The translations under genes and the position numbers were made by a program. A stretch of DNA of 64,000 nucleotides, taken from contig JAPLLY010000015.1 in the NCBI GenBank assembly GCA_026387315.1, positions 24,726 to 88,725 of the forward strand, given 5' to 3'. This DNA comes from Candidatus Omnitrophota bacterium (GTDB lineage Bacteria > Omnitrophota > Gorgyraeia > Gygaellales > Profunditerraquicolaceae). Of this stretch, positions 50,619 to 59,837 are shown in pieces (position 1 is the stretch's first letter; the number at the start of each line of letters is the position of its first letter). The notes below the pieces were generated by a model that was given only the letters and a program-made list of their open reading frames with translations, made no database searches and was not told the origin of the DNA.

Positions 50619-50930
50619 ATGTATGTGGTTGTCCTGGTTACCGCGAAAGATAAAAAAGAGGCGCGTAAAATTTCTATCGCGCTGATTAAGGCTAAATTAG
50701 CCGCTTGCGTTAATATCGTGGATAAAGTTGATTCGGTGTTTTTTTGGGCGGGAAAAATTGATCAGGCCCAAGAATCTCTGCTGGTGATTAAATCCAAGCG
50801 AGAGAAATTGCCCCGCATTATTAAGTTGGTCCGGTCTTTACATAGTTATGAAGTTCCGGAAATTATCGCCGTCCCCATAATTGCCGGAGATCGGCCATAT
50901 TTAAGGTGGATTAATGCTGCTCTCCGGTAG
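50619..50930 (+). CDS. cutA: CutA1 divalent ion tolerance protein
   Basis: 103 aa, trimeric PII-like fold. Motifs: VLVTAKDKKEARKI, AACVNIVDKVDSVFFW, and SLHSYEVPEIIAVPI. It has been linked to copper tolerance; the true role is unclear. Overlaps ccdA by 17 nt, and is likely cotranscribed with the thiol-disulfide genes. Confidence 0.95.
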   Translation: MYVVVLVTAKDKKEARKISIALIKAKLAACVNIVDKVDSVFFWAGKIDQAQESLLVIKSKREKLPRIIKLVRSLHSYEVPEIIAVPIIAGDRPYLRWINAALR

Positions 50931-51582
50931 CCCGTTTGATTTTGTTTTTGCTTTTTTTGGAGGGTTACTCGCCAGCTTTACTCCTTGCGTGTATCCGCTT
51001 ATTCCGATTAGTACCGGATACATAATCGGCAACGCGCAAAATTCTAAAATTAAAGGGTTTTTATTAAGTTTATTTTATGTTACCGGTATCGCCGTTACTT
51101 ATTCTTCCTTGGGAATCCTGGCAGTATTATCCGGGAGAATATTCGGGGAATTCAGCGTCAACCCCATAGTTAACCTTATCTGTGGAGTCCTCATTTTAAT
51201 TTTCGGGATTTCCATGTTTGATTTATTCCAATTTAATTTTACTTTGAATTTAAAGGCTCCGGTTCACAGAAAAAGAAGCTATTTTTTGGCCCTATTCTTA
51301 GGGCTGGTTTCAGGATTAATGATTTCACCCTGCCTCACGCCGATTCTGGGCGCGATTTTGACGTATTTATCGACTACGAAAAACATACTCTACGGCGGAT
51401 TTTTATTGCTTAGTTTTTCCTATGGCATGGGCCTGATTTTTATTTTAATCGGTACTTTCGGGGTTAGTTTTACCGGCCTGCCTAGGCCCGGCAAGTGGAT
51501 GGTGGCCATCAAGCAAGTTTGCGCGGCAATTATTGTTTTAACCGGTTTATATTTTATTATCGCGGCCTTAAGGAGATTTTAA
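50914..51582 (+). CDS. ccdA: CcdA/DsbD-type membrane thiol transporter
   Basis: 222 aa, six membrane helices. The two reactive cysteines lie in SFTPCVYPLIP and ISPCLTPILG, the pattern of CcdA and the central domain of DsbD. Carries electrons from cytoplasmic thioredoxin to the periplasm. The next gene, a periplasmic thioredoxin-like protein, is the likely acceptor; its start codon overlaps this stop (TAATG). Confidence 0.92.
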   Translation: MLLSGSPFDFVFAFFGGLLASFTPCVYPLIPISTGYIIGNAQNSKIKGFLLSLFYVTGIAVTYSSLGILAVLSGRIFGEFSVNPIVNLICGVLILIFGISMFDLFQFNFTLNLKAPVHRKRSYFLALFLGLVSGLMISPCLTPILGAILTYLSTTKNILYGGFLLLSFSYGMGLIFILIGTFGVSFTGLPRPGKWMVAIKQVCAAIIVLTGLYFIIAALRRF

Positions 51583-52055
51583 TGCGGAATTTTAGAAAAT
51601 TTAGGATGCTGTTATTAATGGCGTTAATATCTTTAGCTTTAGGTTTCGGTAAAGGAGCTTTGGCTAATGATATAATATTAAATGATTTAGGCGGCCGGGC
51701 AGTGAATCTTTCCAGCTCTAAAGGTAAACCGGTGATTCTTTTTTTCTGGACGACCTGGTGCCCTTATTGCCGCCAGGAAATAAAAGTGTTGAATCAGAGG
51801 TACGCTCAAATAGAGAAGGAAGGTATAGTTATTTTTGGGGTTAATGTGAGTGAGCCGGATTATAAAGTGCAAAAATTCTTTAAGGGGTATCAGCTTAATT
51901 TTAAAATACTGTTAGATCAAGCCGGATTGTTGGCGGATAAATACAATTTGATGGGCGTGCCTACGTATGTCTTTCTGGACAAAACCGGACAAGTAATTTC
52001 ACAGGTTCACAGCTTACCGAACAATTATAAAAGTTTGCTATTTAAGAATGAGTAG
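51582..52055 (+). CDS. TlpA/ResA-like periplasmic thioredoxin
   Basis: 157 aa from ATG 51582, with AAGGAG upstream. Signal peptide: basic MRNFRKFR, hydrophobic LLLMALISLALGF, cleavage probably after the ALA near 27. Active site WCPYC in FFWTTWCPYCRQEI, and the cis-Pro in GVPTYVFLD. Receives electrons from CcdA and reduces periplasmic disulfides. Longer readings starting at 51495 are not supported. Confidence 0.92.
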   Translation: MRNFRKFRMLLLMALISLALGFGKGALANDIILNDLGGRAVNLSSSKGKPVILFFWTTWCPYCRQEIKVLNQRYAQIEKEGIVIFGVNVSEPDYKVQKFFKGYQLNFKILLDQAGLLADKYNLMGVPTYVFLDKTGQVISQVHSLPNNYKSLLFKNE

Positions 52056-52437
52056 ATTTTATCAGCTAATTGAAGATATTTGTATTCAGGACAAACGCTA
52101 TAAGCCGGATGCCTATGAATTTGTATTGCAAGGTTTAGGCTTTACCCAGAAAAAACTAAAAAAAACTATGCATGTCAGCGGCGGACAGTTGGCCCATGGC
52201 CTGCGGGATTACGCTATTAATCAGTATGGCCCTTTAGCCAGCCGGGTTTTAGCTTACTGGGGAATAAACCAAACGCGGGATTTCGGCAATATTGTTTTTA
52301 ATCTGATCGAAAAAAAGCTTTTATCCAAGACTAAAGAAGATTCCCTGCTTGATTTTGACGCGGTTTATGATTTTAAAACGGCTTTTTCTAATGTTTTAGC
52401 GGATAGCGTAATGGAAGCATTTAAAGTAAAAAGATGA
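52048..52437 (+). CDS. Minf_1886 family protein
   Basis: 129 aa. The pattern KRYKPDAYEFVLQGL, then VSGGQLAHGLRDYAINQYGPLA and VL.YWGI..T.DFG.IVFNLIE, matches this uncharacterised family of Planctomycetes-Verrucomicrobia-related and other bacteria. No enzymatic motif. Overlaps both neighbours (8 nt and 4 nt), so it is part of the operon. Confidence 0.8.
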   Translation: MSRFYQLIEDICIQDKRYKPDAYEFVLQGLGFTQKKLKKTMHVSGGQLAHGLRDYAINQYGPLASRVLAYWGINQTRDFGNIVFNLIEKKLLSKTKEDSLLDFDAVYDFKTAFSNVLADSVMEAFKVKR

Positions 52438-53468
52438 TGAATTTAAAAGGCCTGGCCACGGGTGTCGGCAGCCTTCCTTTAACCGATGCCCAAATCGCGC
52501 TAGACTTAATCCTGCGTTATGTTCCCGCGGCGCCCTTTTGGCCGCAGCTGCCTAAAGCTAACGCCCGCGAGGGGATGCTCGCTCAGTTCAGTGAAAACCT
52601 GCCCGGGCTTAAGTTTGATGGCGGCGATTTACATTTTATCGCGCAGGATAAAGAAAAAGAGCTGGAATTATTTTATGATCGATTTATTGCCCAGGATCTG
52701 GAATATTTTAAAATAGGCTCGGATTTTGCCCGGGGCCTGCCCGCATTTTACGAGCGCCTTGGCAGGGTGGATTTATCCGGCGTAGAGTTTATCAAGTGCC
52801 AGGTTACCGGCCCTTTTACTTTTTGTTCCGGGATAACCGATAGCCAAGGCAAGATTATTTTGCATGATCCAGTGTTGATGCAGGCGATGGTTAAAGGCTT
52901 AGGCATGAAGGCGCTCTGGCAGTTGGAGTATTTTAAGAAATTTGGCAAAAAGATGATTATGTTTTTTGATGAACCGTATCTGACCGGAGTAGGTTCCGCT
53001 TATACGCCGGTTGATCGTAATCAGGTAATTGAAGTTTACTCTGAACTCGCGGATACCCTAAAAAGCCAAGATAGTTTAATCGGTATTCACTGCTGCGGCA
53101 ATACAGACTGGTCCATGCTCACGGATATCGCGGGCGTGGATATTATTAACTTTGATGCTTTTAATTTTCAGGAGAGGTTTGTGCTTTACGCGGATAACCT
53201 TAATCGTTTTCTTAAAAAAGGAGGGATTATCTGCTGGGGGATAGTCCCGACCCAAGAATTCAATACTGGCCAGAGCCCTGAGCTACTGGCGCGAAAGATA
53301 AAGATTGGTTTGGATATGCTGGTAAAGAAGGGAATTGACCGCCAACTTTTATTGGCAAGGCTTCTGATCAGCCCGGCCTGCGGTTTAGGCAACTTGGATG
53401 CTCAAAAGGCAGAAGGAATTTTGAGCCTGCTTAATCAAACCAGCGTTTTTATCCGGGAAAATTTCTAA
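52434..53468 (+). CDS. MetE-like (cobalamin-independent methionine synthase family) protein
   Basis: 344 aa, only the C-terminal catalytic barrel of MetE. Starts GLATGVGSLPLTD, with VTGPFTF near 125, FFDEPYL near 175 and the zinc ligands His and Cys in GIHCCGNTDW near 225; the third ligand is probably the Cys in SPACGLG. Stand-alone barrels can take methyl groups from other donors, such as methylcobalamin proteins. The exact substrate is unknown. Confidence 0.82.
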   Translation: MMNLKGLATGVGSLPLTDAQIALDLILRYVPAAPFWPQLPKANAREGMLAQFSENLPGLKFDGGDLHFIAQDKEKELELFYDRFIAQDLEYFKIGSDFARGLPAFYERLGRVDLSGVEFIKCQVTGPFTFCSGITDSQGKIILHDPVLMQAMVKGLGMKALWQLEYFKKFGKKMIMFFDEPYLTGVGSAYTPVDRNQVIEVYSELADTLKSQDSLIGIHCCGNTDWSMLTDIAGVDIINFDAFNFQERFVLYADNLNRFLKKGGIICWGIVPTQEFNTGQSPELLARKIKIGLDMLVKKGIDRQLLLARLLISPACGLGNLDAQKAEGILSLLNQTSVFIRENF

Positions 53469-53594
53469 TATTTTGTAGAAACGCAAAATTTTGCGCCGCT
53501 ATTGAAAAATAGGTAAAAATAGAACTGTTGCCTTCTTGAGTAAAAGAGCGGGGCCAGGCTTAAATTTTAAAAATAAGTCTTAACGGAGGTTATT

Positions 53595-56483
53595 GTGATT
53601 TGGGATATACTGGCAAAATGGTTTAATCTTCTACGGTCGTTGATAGGCGGCGCCTTAAATGATAAAACATGTTTTATATATTTTGCCGGTTTATTTATTG
53701 CCATTGTTCTTGTACTAATTTTTCTTCTTTTGTGGATTGGGCATGCCATCTGCGTTCTTATCGCGCGATTAATTAATAAAGTATCATGTTATATGAATCG
53801 GCACACGGCGCCAAAATCAGGTGGTTTTCAACGATACATATATTCATCGGCTCCGCTTCAGGATGAGCTTTTTGACGATTTGACGAACGGACACGGTATT
53901 TTTCAGCAGAATTTTTTTGCCAATAAATTCCGAGGGCCGATTTTGTCCGAACTGGAGAACAGCTTTAGAAAATCCGAGGGCGGAATGTTTTTGGTCAGCG
54001 GATATAGGGGCGTCGGCAAAACAACATTTTTAAATTATATTTTTCGTAATCTCAGAAGGCCTGAAACACGAGGTAATGCCTACCACTATCGAATAATCAA
54101 TTTAAATATGGGCGGGGTTAAGCCTGACCTGAAATTCGAGCTTATTTATAAAACGCTTCTTGAATTAAAAAAAGATTTTGACGCGTTATACTGGCGTTTT
54201 TTTATCTGGTGTTTTCCATGGTTGAGTGATAACTTTCCCGTGCTCGGTAAAATTCGCGAATTGGAGATGAATCTCCTCTGGCAGCAGAAAGTTGTGCAGT
54301 CGCAAGGCGGCGGCGCGGGCAATGAAAAAAGCGGTGCAGCGCCGATAATTTTGAACATTAAATCGGAACGAACTGAAGAGTTGCAAAAACGGGAAAAATC
54401 CGTTTTTTATGAAGAACCTTTTCGTGAGTTGATTCGCCTGTATAAAAAGAAAAAACAAAAAATCGTGTTCGTCCTTGATGAGCTTGATAAGTTGTCGGAC
54501 GCATCGTTGAATAAAATCGATGAAAAGAACAAGCAGGGAAAGGAAAGACACCGGTATCAGCACATGGATTATCTGCTTGGCGCCTTGTCTGAGATAAAAA
54601 GTTTGTTGTTTGAAAGCGGGGTTATTTTTGTGCTGGTGGTCAATAAAGACGTGTACGATTATTGGCGGCATCACCATAGCCAGGAAGACTTGTTTATGAA
54701 TCTGGTTACGCATGTGGAATATATTCCCTGCTATCGCAAAGAGGAAATGCGGTTGCAGCTGGATTTTCCGATCCGCATAGATCGAAACGTCGTTCTTGAC
54801 CCGTCTGATACTGCTGTAATCATCAGGGAGTATTTCGAGGTTTGCGCGTATTATGAAAGCTACTCGAATCCGCGGCTGTATTTCCAGTTGTTAGCCAGGA
54901 AAATAACTAATGATCGTGAGATCGTATTGACACAGGGCGATGTGAAGTATCTGCGTGAGCGGATAAAGTTGTTCGAATTAAACGACCTTTTGTATCGGTA
55001 TGTGTACGATAAAGATGAATCAGTATTCAGCCGGTTATTTGTTGGCATCGAAGAACTGCGGAAGGAATTCACGTCGGGAGATTTGTTTAAGGCATATGTT
55101 GAAAGCGTTGAGAAGAATTATAATCAGGTTAAAGCGATTCATTCCGGCGATAATGCCAATGCTCCTGCGGATATTAAAGCATTCTGGGCAGAGGTTTTTA
55201 AAACAAAAACAGGCGTGGTTGCAACACAAGGCGTTCTGTCAAAGCGCGTTAATTCGTTTCTGGGTATTTTAAAGGAGCGGGATTTTGTCGCGAATTATCC
55301 CTACACTAACTACCTTATACGCCGTCTTACGGACTTTGTCGCGATTATTGAAGAGCGTAACTTTGTTTCAATCGACGATATTATTGCTGAGATGGATTTT
55401 CGTGAATTTGAGTTTGATGATATCGCCGGCCAGTTTTTGATCTGTCTTTTTATTCCGCTGGGCATTGTTATTCTGCGTAATAACGGCGCTCTGGAGATCA
55501 GCGGCAGGAATGTGCGTGTTAAGTGTAATTATTCCGATCTTGATTCCTATCACGCCGGATGCGAATACGAGTGGGATGGCAATTTTGATAAGGCATTCGA
55601 TAGTTACAATAAATTTATCAAGGACCAGCCTTATTCGTTTGAAGCGCATTATCGCAAAACAAGGATGCTCTATTACATGCTTGTGGTGGGATTTTATCAT
55701 AAAGATATTGACGTTAGGGCTCATTGGGCTGACAGCTTGTTGAAATTGAAAGATTGGATGGACGAGGGCATGGGGGATATCGGCCAGCGGGCGGATCATG
55801 AGTTTTTGCGGTGGTTCTTTTTTGAGAAAATACTCCTCAATGACACAGAATCGGATGATTACGCGTATTATGCAGAGAGGCTTCGGTATTTTGAAAAGGT
55901 TGATATGGCAATAGATGAGCTCTATGTGCGAGCAATAGCAGAGCGGCCGGATGACGCGAGCGCGCGTATGCGTTATGGGACGTATTTATTCTGGAACAAA
56001 CGTTATGTTGAGGCATTGGACAGATTTAATGAGTCGGATAACCAATATAAAGATACCAATGTTTTGATTAGAATTGCTGACACTTATTCCATGTTGAATG
56101 ATTATGAAAATGCAAAAAAGTTCTATATGAGCGCATTGCGCGCATCAACGAGTTGGTTGCAACGGGCCTTGATTATTATCGGCGTTGCCAAGGCGCAAGA
56201 ATTACTCTTGCTTGTGGGAAAAGATTTGAATTCGCGTAAATTGATAAATAGCGCGTTGAGTTGGGTATCAACCGGCGACCTGCTCGGCAGAAAGGATAAC
56301 TATTTTCGGCTCTATGGCGATTCGATGCAACGGTTGGCCGGGTGCGGGTGTACGATTATCGGATCGAATGCCAAGAAGGTTAAGGAAGAATTGAGCGCGC
56401 AGATGACTCCGACTGAGCGGGCCGTTTATCAAATGAAAAGAACGTATTGGGATGATTTAGGGGTGTTGAATGGAACAAAATAA
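53595..56483 (+). CDS. membrane-anchored P-loop NTPase with C-terminal TPR-like repeats, gene 1 of a two-gene locus
   Basis: 962 aa. GTG start with GGAGG upstream. A membrane segment at about 28-58 (FAGLFIAIVLVLIFLLLWIG). Walker A G136-YRGVGK-T143 and Walker B VFVLD295-E296, then an ORC/KAP-like AAA layout with VVNKDVYDYW as a sensor-type segment. From about 640 to 900 it is helical with TPR-like units (GCEYEWDGNFDKAFDSYNKF; KRYVEALDRFNESD; MLNDYENAKKFYMSAL). Function unknown. Overlaps gene 2 by 14 nt. Leucine is often TTG/CTG here, whereas neighbours favour TTA. Confidence 0.85.
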   Translation: MIWDILAKWFNLLRSLIGGALNDKTCFIYFAGLFIAIVLVLIFLLLWIGHAICVLIARLINKVSCYMNRHTAPKSGGFQRYIYSSAPLQDELFDDLTNGHGIFQQNFFANKFRGPILSELENSFRKSEGGMFLVSGYRGVGKTTFLNYIFRNLRRPETRGNAYHYRIINLNMGGVKPDLKFELIYKTLLELKKDFDALYWRFFIWCFPWLSDNFPVLGKIRELEMNLLWQQKVVQSQGGGAGNEKSGAAPIILNIKSERTEELQKREKSVFYEEPFRELIRLYKKKKQKIVFVLDELDKLSDASLNKIDEKNKQGKERHRYQHMDYLLGALSEIKSLLFESGVIFVLVVNKDVYDYWRHHHSQEDLFMNLVTHVEYIPCYRKEEMRLQLDFPIRIDRNVVLDPSDTAVIIREYFEVCAYYESYSNPRLYFQLLARKITNDREIVLTQGDVKYLRERIKLFELNDLLYRYVYDKDESVFSRLFVGIEELRKEFTSGDLFKAYVESVEKNYNQVKAIHSGDNANAPADIKAFWAEVFKTKTGVVATQGVLSKRVNSFLGILKERDFVANYPYTNYLIRRLTDFVAIIEERNFVSIDDIIAEMDFREFEFDDIAGQFLICLFIPLGIVILRNNGALEISGRNVRVKCNYSDLDSYHAGCEYEWDGNFDKAFDSYNKFIKDQPYSFEAHYRKTRMLYYMLVVGFYHKDIDVRAHWADSLLKLKDWMDEGMGDIGQRADHEFLRWFFFEKILLNDTESDDYAYYAERLRYFEKVDMAIDELYVRAIAERPDDASARMRYGTYLFWNKRYVEALDRFNESDNQYKDTNVLIRIADTYSMLNDYENAKKFYMSALRASTSWLQRALIIIGVAKAQELLLLVGKDLNSRKLINSALSWVSTGDLLGRKDNYFRLYGDSMQRLAGCGCTIIGSNAKKVKEELSAQMTPTERAVYQMKRTYWDDLGVLNGTK

Positions 56484-58725
56484 TGGAATTAATAAATTTT
56501 TGAATGATAAGAATAAGTTTGTGCTTCATTTTTATGGCGATCGTAATACGGGAAAGACAGACGCGGTAAAAAGTGTCTTTTCTCAAGAATCGAACCAGGC
56601 CGTTGTCGCGGGCGGTAAGTGGACGTATAGCTGGATTACCCCGAGGTATCATCAAGCCAATGCGGTTTTTGAACATTTTGGTTCGGTAGCGCAAGGTTTT
56701 TTCCAGCTTAATTCAATAAAAGATGACAATGAAACAAAGGTTGAGTCTTTATATCGCCGTGTTGATAATGTAAAAAATATTAGCGTTTTGTTTAAAACTT
56801 TACGGGATGAATATTTAAAAGAATTGCCCTCCGGCCATAGCAACTTGGTTCTCATTATTGATAATGCTGAAAATATTATTTCTTTTCATAAATTTTCAAA
56901 TTTGGATAGTTGGTACCGCCATGTGGTTGAACAATGGCAGTATTTTTTGAAAAGTTTGATTGAATTGAACAATCTGACGCTTACGCTTAAACTCATTATT
57001 ATCAGCAATGAACATATTCTTGACTGGGGTGTTTTAGACCGTTACCGTAATTCACGGAGTATCGGATCTGATCATGCAGCGACATTCCTGAAGAAGGTAA
57101 CTAAAATTAATGCAGATGTTGAAAGATTGGTGTCTATACCCATGTCGAATCCTGATAAAGTTAGCGGCGCGTCTTCACCACAAAAGAATACTTTTGCTGA
57201 GTGTTGTAAATCATTTCATGAAGAGCGTCATAAAGGCTATTCATATTTTCTCGTTAAATGTTTGAATAAACACGCAGTTGATATCAATGTCAGGGAAATG
57301 GTTTTTCTGGAAATCATGAAGCAGGATTACCTTGATTTTCAGCTGCAGATACTGAAAAAATTTAATCGTGCCACGTCGTATTCCGACAGCGTTAAAAATA
57401 TTCAGAGCCTGATTTCGTTTTATTCTCTCCGGGAGTTAATCGAGTCTTGTTTTCCCGCAGGCAAGGGGAACGGTCAAACAAATGGCGCTGATTCAGGGAT
57501 CAACGTTAGAAGAGAGTATTTTAAACAATTAACTCAAATGCTTTGCCTGCCGATTGGAGGGCATATTTTTGGTGATCTCGCGGATTGTTTGCGCCGGCAT
57601 GGGTATGAAAAAATACTGAGAGATATGCTTGAATGTATTATTGGGTGGGAATGCGGCCAACGTGGAAAGGCGGGTATATCGCCTGTTTTGTTGGTACGGA
57701 TAAAAATGCTTCAGGGAAATTTGTTGTTTTATCCGTACCCCGAGGATTTTTTGGGGGCATTGCGCTGCTATGCCGATGCCTTGAAAACGGCGAATAAGGT
57801 TAAAAAATGCGCATGTAACGCTCATCGATGCCAGGTATGCAGGCAGTTGATAAATTATGAGGTTTTTAACGTGTTGTATCAGATCCGCGGCCGAAAGCTG
57901 GATAAAATCTGGTCGGAACGCGAGTTAAGCGGTTTTAATGGAGCCATGAAGGCTCTGGCTGGGCTTTATGGCTTGAAAACTTCGAATATTAAGGCGATAA
58001 TGCAGAATTTACTTGAACAACTTAGCGGCAAGAATAGAATTTATCATAATGCCGGCAAGCATGCGAAGTGCTGGGAAATTCTGCTAGGTTTGAATAATTT
58101 GAACATAAAGCCAGAATCTTTTGAACACCGCTGGACTGTCGCCCGATTGAAGTTCGAATGCCTTTACCGCGGCAGCATTTCGTTTCATGACAAATTATTG
58201 AGAGATAATGCGTTTGAAAATGCGGTAAAAGACGCGCAAGTAAATGGTACAAACTATTGGGCGTTCGCAAAAGCATTTTATCATGCGCAATTGCGGTTAA
58301 ATAAATATAAAAGGAAAGATGATAAAAAGCCGGAAAATTTTGAAAAGTTGTATCGTATCTTTCGTCCGTTGCTTGACTTCTATACTCAACTTTCATTCAG
58401 TATATTTTCGGAGCAAGGCGAACGGGAGTGGCGCAGGGCAAAAGTTGATGAATTGTTGGGTGATATAATGTGCGAGGCCATCCGCGTTGGCAGCAAAAAA
58501 GAAGCCGATATCAGCAGGAACTTTCATGAGGATGTACATATGGATGGTTATTGGAAGAAAGCTCAGGAATTCAAGAAGAAAGCGTTGGAACATTATGCTA
58601 AGGCGCAGAATGCATACGCGGTTTTGGGCAGCGGTTATTATGTAGGGCGTGTTAGGCGAAAAATGACGAGTGGTGTTATAATGGCGGATGTTTCGCGCCG
58701 CGGGACACGATCCGTTCCCGCCTGA
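56470..58725 (+). CDS. P-loop NTPase-like protein with possible zinc knuckle, gene 2 of the locus
   Basis: 751 aa. Walker A G23-DRNTGK-T30 near the N-terminus and Walker B LVLIID131-N-A-E. Unlike gene 1 it has no membrane segment. A cysteine cluster C447-x-C449, C454-x2-C457 with a histidine at 452 may bind zinc. The C-terminus is helical (ALEHYAKAQNAYAVLGSGYY) and may hold TPR-like repeats. Not recognised as any known defence family. Pairing, size and large C-terminal repeats recall STAND-type sensors, an inference only. Confidence 0.8.
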   Translation: MEQNNGINKFLNDKNKFVLHFYGDRNTGKTDAVKSVFSQESNQAVVAGGKWTYSWITPRYHQANAVFEHFGSVAQGFFQLNSIKDDNETKVESLYRRVDNVKNISVLFKTLRDEYLKELPSGHSNLVLIIDNAENIISFHKFSNLDSWYRHVVEQWQYFLKSLIELNNLTLTLKLIIISNEHILDWGVLDRYRNSRSIGSDHAATFLKKVTKINADVERLVSIPMSNPDKVSGASSPQKNTFAECCKSFHEERHKGYSYFLVKCLNKHAVDINVREMVFLEIMKQDYLDFQLQILKKFNRATSYSDSVKNIQSLISFYSLRELIESCFPAGKGNGQTNGADSGINVRREYFKQLTQMLCLPIGGHIFGDLADCLRRHGYEKILRDMLECIIGWECGQRGKAGISPVLLVRIKMLQGNLLFYPYPEDFLGALRCYADALKTANKVKKCACNAHRCQVCRQLINYEVFNVLYQIRGRKLDKIWSERELSGFNGAMKALAGLYGLKTSNIKAIMQNLLEQLSGKNRIYHNAGKHAKCWEILLGLNNLNIKPESFEHRWTVARLKFECLYRGSISFHDKLLRDNAFENAVKDAQVNGTNYWAFAKAFYHAQLRLNKYKRKDDKKPENFEKLYRIFRPLLDFYTQLSFSIFSEQGEREWRRAKVDELLGDIMCEAIRVGSKKEADISRNFHEDVHMDGYWKKAQEFKKKALEHYAKAQNAYAVLGSGYYVGRVRRKMTSGVIMADVSRRGTRSVPA

Positions 58726-58828
58726 AGAAAGTGGGGCCTCAAGTTTCAAAGAAGGTAAACAGTTTATATAACTCACTGTAAATAATATTGTTACATAAAC
58801 TGTCTACTATTTTTTGAAAATAAACTAT

Positions 58829-58856
58829 TTGACAAAACCAGCTTAAGTTATATAAT
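58829..58856 (+). promoter_or_regulatory. promoter of the por operon, TTGACA-16-TATAAT
   Basis: Consensus -35 at 58829-58834 and -10 at 58851-58856, spacer 16 bp. Expected to be strong. The leader then runs through a nested repeat before porC. Confidence 0.8.
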
Positions 58857-58877
58857 CAAGAAATCATTTTGAATCAA

Positions 58878-58981
58878 GGAGACGGTTCTATTTTTTCAGA
58901 AAAACAAGGGGACGGTTCTATTTTTTATATATAAAAAACAGAACCGTCCCCTGGATTCTAAAGAAAACAGAACCGTCCTCT
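58878..58981. repeat. GGGGACGGTTCT palindrome, copies 10 nested one in the other
   Basis: Outer arms AGGAGACGGTTCT (58878) and AGAACCGTCCTCT (ends 58981); the inner complete copy spans 58908-58951. An element of one family has entered another copy of itself. Confidence 0.87.
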
Positions 58982-59011
58982 GGTTTTCAGTGGAAACTAT
59001 TTAGGAGTATT

Positions 59012-59563
59012 ATGAAAGAAATTAGGATTCATGCCCGCGCTGGCCAGGGCGCAATTACTACCGCGACATTATTAGGGTTTAGTTATTTTAATGAGGGTAA
59101 ATTCCCCTATGCTTTTCCCAACTTTGGGGCAGCCAGGATGGGCGCGCCGATGAATGCTTTCGTGCGGGTAGACAGCGAGCCGGTGCGTTTGCGCAGCCAG
59201 ATTTATGAGCCTAATTACGTAATTATCGTTGATCCCACGCTGATGCGCGGGTTTAACTGTTTTTCCGGGTTAAAAGAAGATGGGGTAGCGATTATTAATG
59301 GTAAAGATGATCTGGATTTGCCGAAATTAAAGGCTAAACAGAGGGCTTTTGTTGTCCCGGCCAATGAAATTGCCTTAAGAAATATCGGCCGCCCGTTAGG
59401 GAACACTGCTCTGATCGGCGCTTTTGCCGCGGCTACCGGAGAATTAAAATTAGATAATCTTATCGCGGTAGTTAAAAATCGTTTTAGCGGTAAGGCCCAG
59501 GAAGGTAATATTCAGGCAGTTAAAGAAGGTTTTGAGTTCGTGAAGAATAAATTAAAGGGATAA
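59012..59563 (+). CDS. porC: pyruvate:ferredoxin oxidoreductase gamma subunit
   Basis: 183 aa. IRIHARAGQGAITTATLL at the start, FPNFGAARMGAPMNAFVRV near 35, IIVDPTLM near 70, and NTALIGAFAAATGEL. First gene of the gamma-delta-alpha-beta order common in archaea and deep-branching anaerobes. The complex turns pyruvate, CoA and oxidised ferredoxin into acetyl-CoA and CO2. Confidence 0.95.
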   Translation: MKEIRIHARAGQGAITTATLLGFSYFNEGKFPYAFPNFGAARMGAPMNAFVRVDSEPVRLRSQIYEPNYVIIVDPTLMRGFNCFSGLKEDGVAIINGKDDLDLPKLKAKQRAFVVPANEIALRNIGRPLGNTALIGAFAAATGELKLDNLIAVVKNRFSGKAQEGNIQAVKEGFEFVKNKLKG

Positions 59564-59564
59564 T

Positions 59565-59837
59565 ATGTTCGGGCCGTTAACCGTAAAACCATCAGAGAGT
59601 AAGGGTGATAAAACTGGTAGCTGGAGAACTCAGCTTCGGCCGCATTATTTACATAAGGAATGTATTGCTTGCCGGATGTGTTTAATGATTTGTCCGGAAG
59701 CTTGCGTGCACGGAAAAGAAAAGAACGCTTTTTGGGCGGATTACAATTTCTGCAAGGGTTGCGGAGTATGCGCGGATATCTGCCCTAAAAAAGATATTGC
59801 CATGGTTACCGAAGAATCCCAGGGTGAAGATAAATGA
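59565..59837 (+). CDS. porD: pyruvate:ferredoxin oxidoreductase delta subunit
   Basis: 90 aa ferredoxin-like subunit with two [4Fe-4S] motifs: C-IAC-RMC-LMICP and C-KGC-GVC-ADICP. Carries electrons from the TPP/cluster site in PorB to external ferredoxin. Overlaps porA by 4 nt. Confidence 0.96.
   Translation: MFGPLTVKPSESKGDKTGSWRTQLRPHYLHKECIACRMCLMICPEACVHGKEKNAFWADYNFCKGCGVCADICPKKDIAMVTEESQGEDK

Noticed and set aside
53500..53545. Degenerate GGGGACGGTTCT remnant (AATAGAACTGTTGCC) just before the NTPase pair, as a mobile-element border
   Set aside because: Only one arm is present with several mismatches, and the downstream copies at 58878 are in normal full form, so a border role is not supported.
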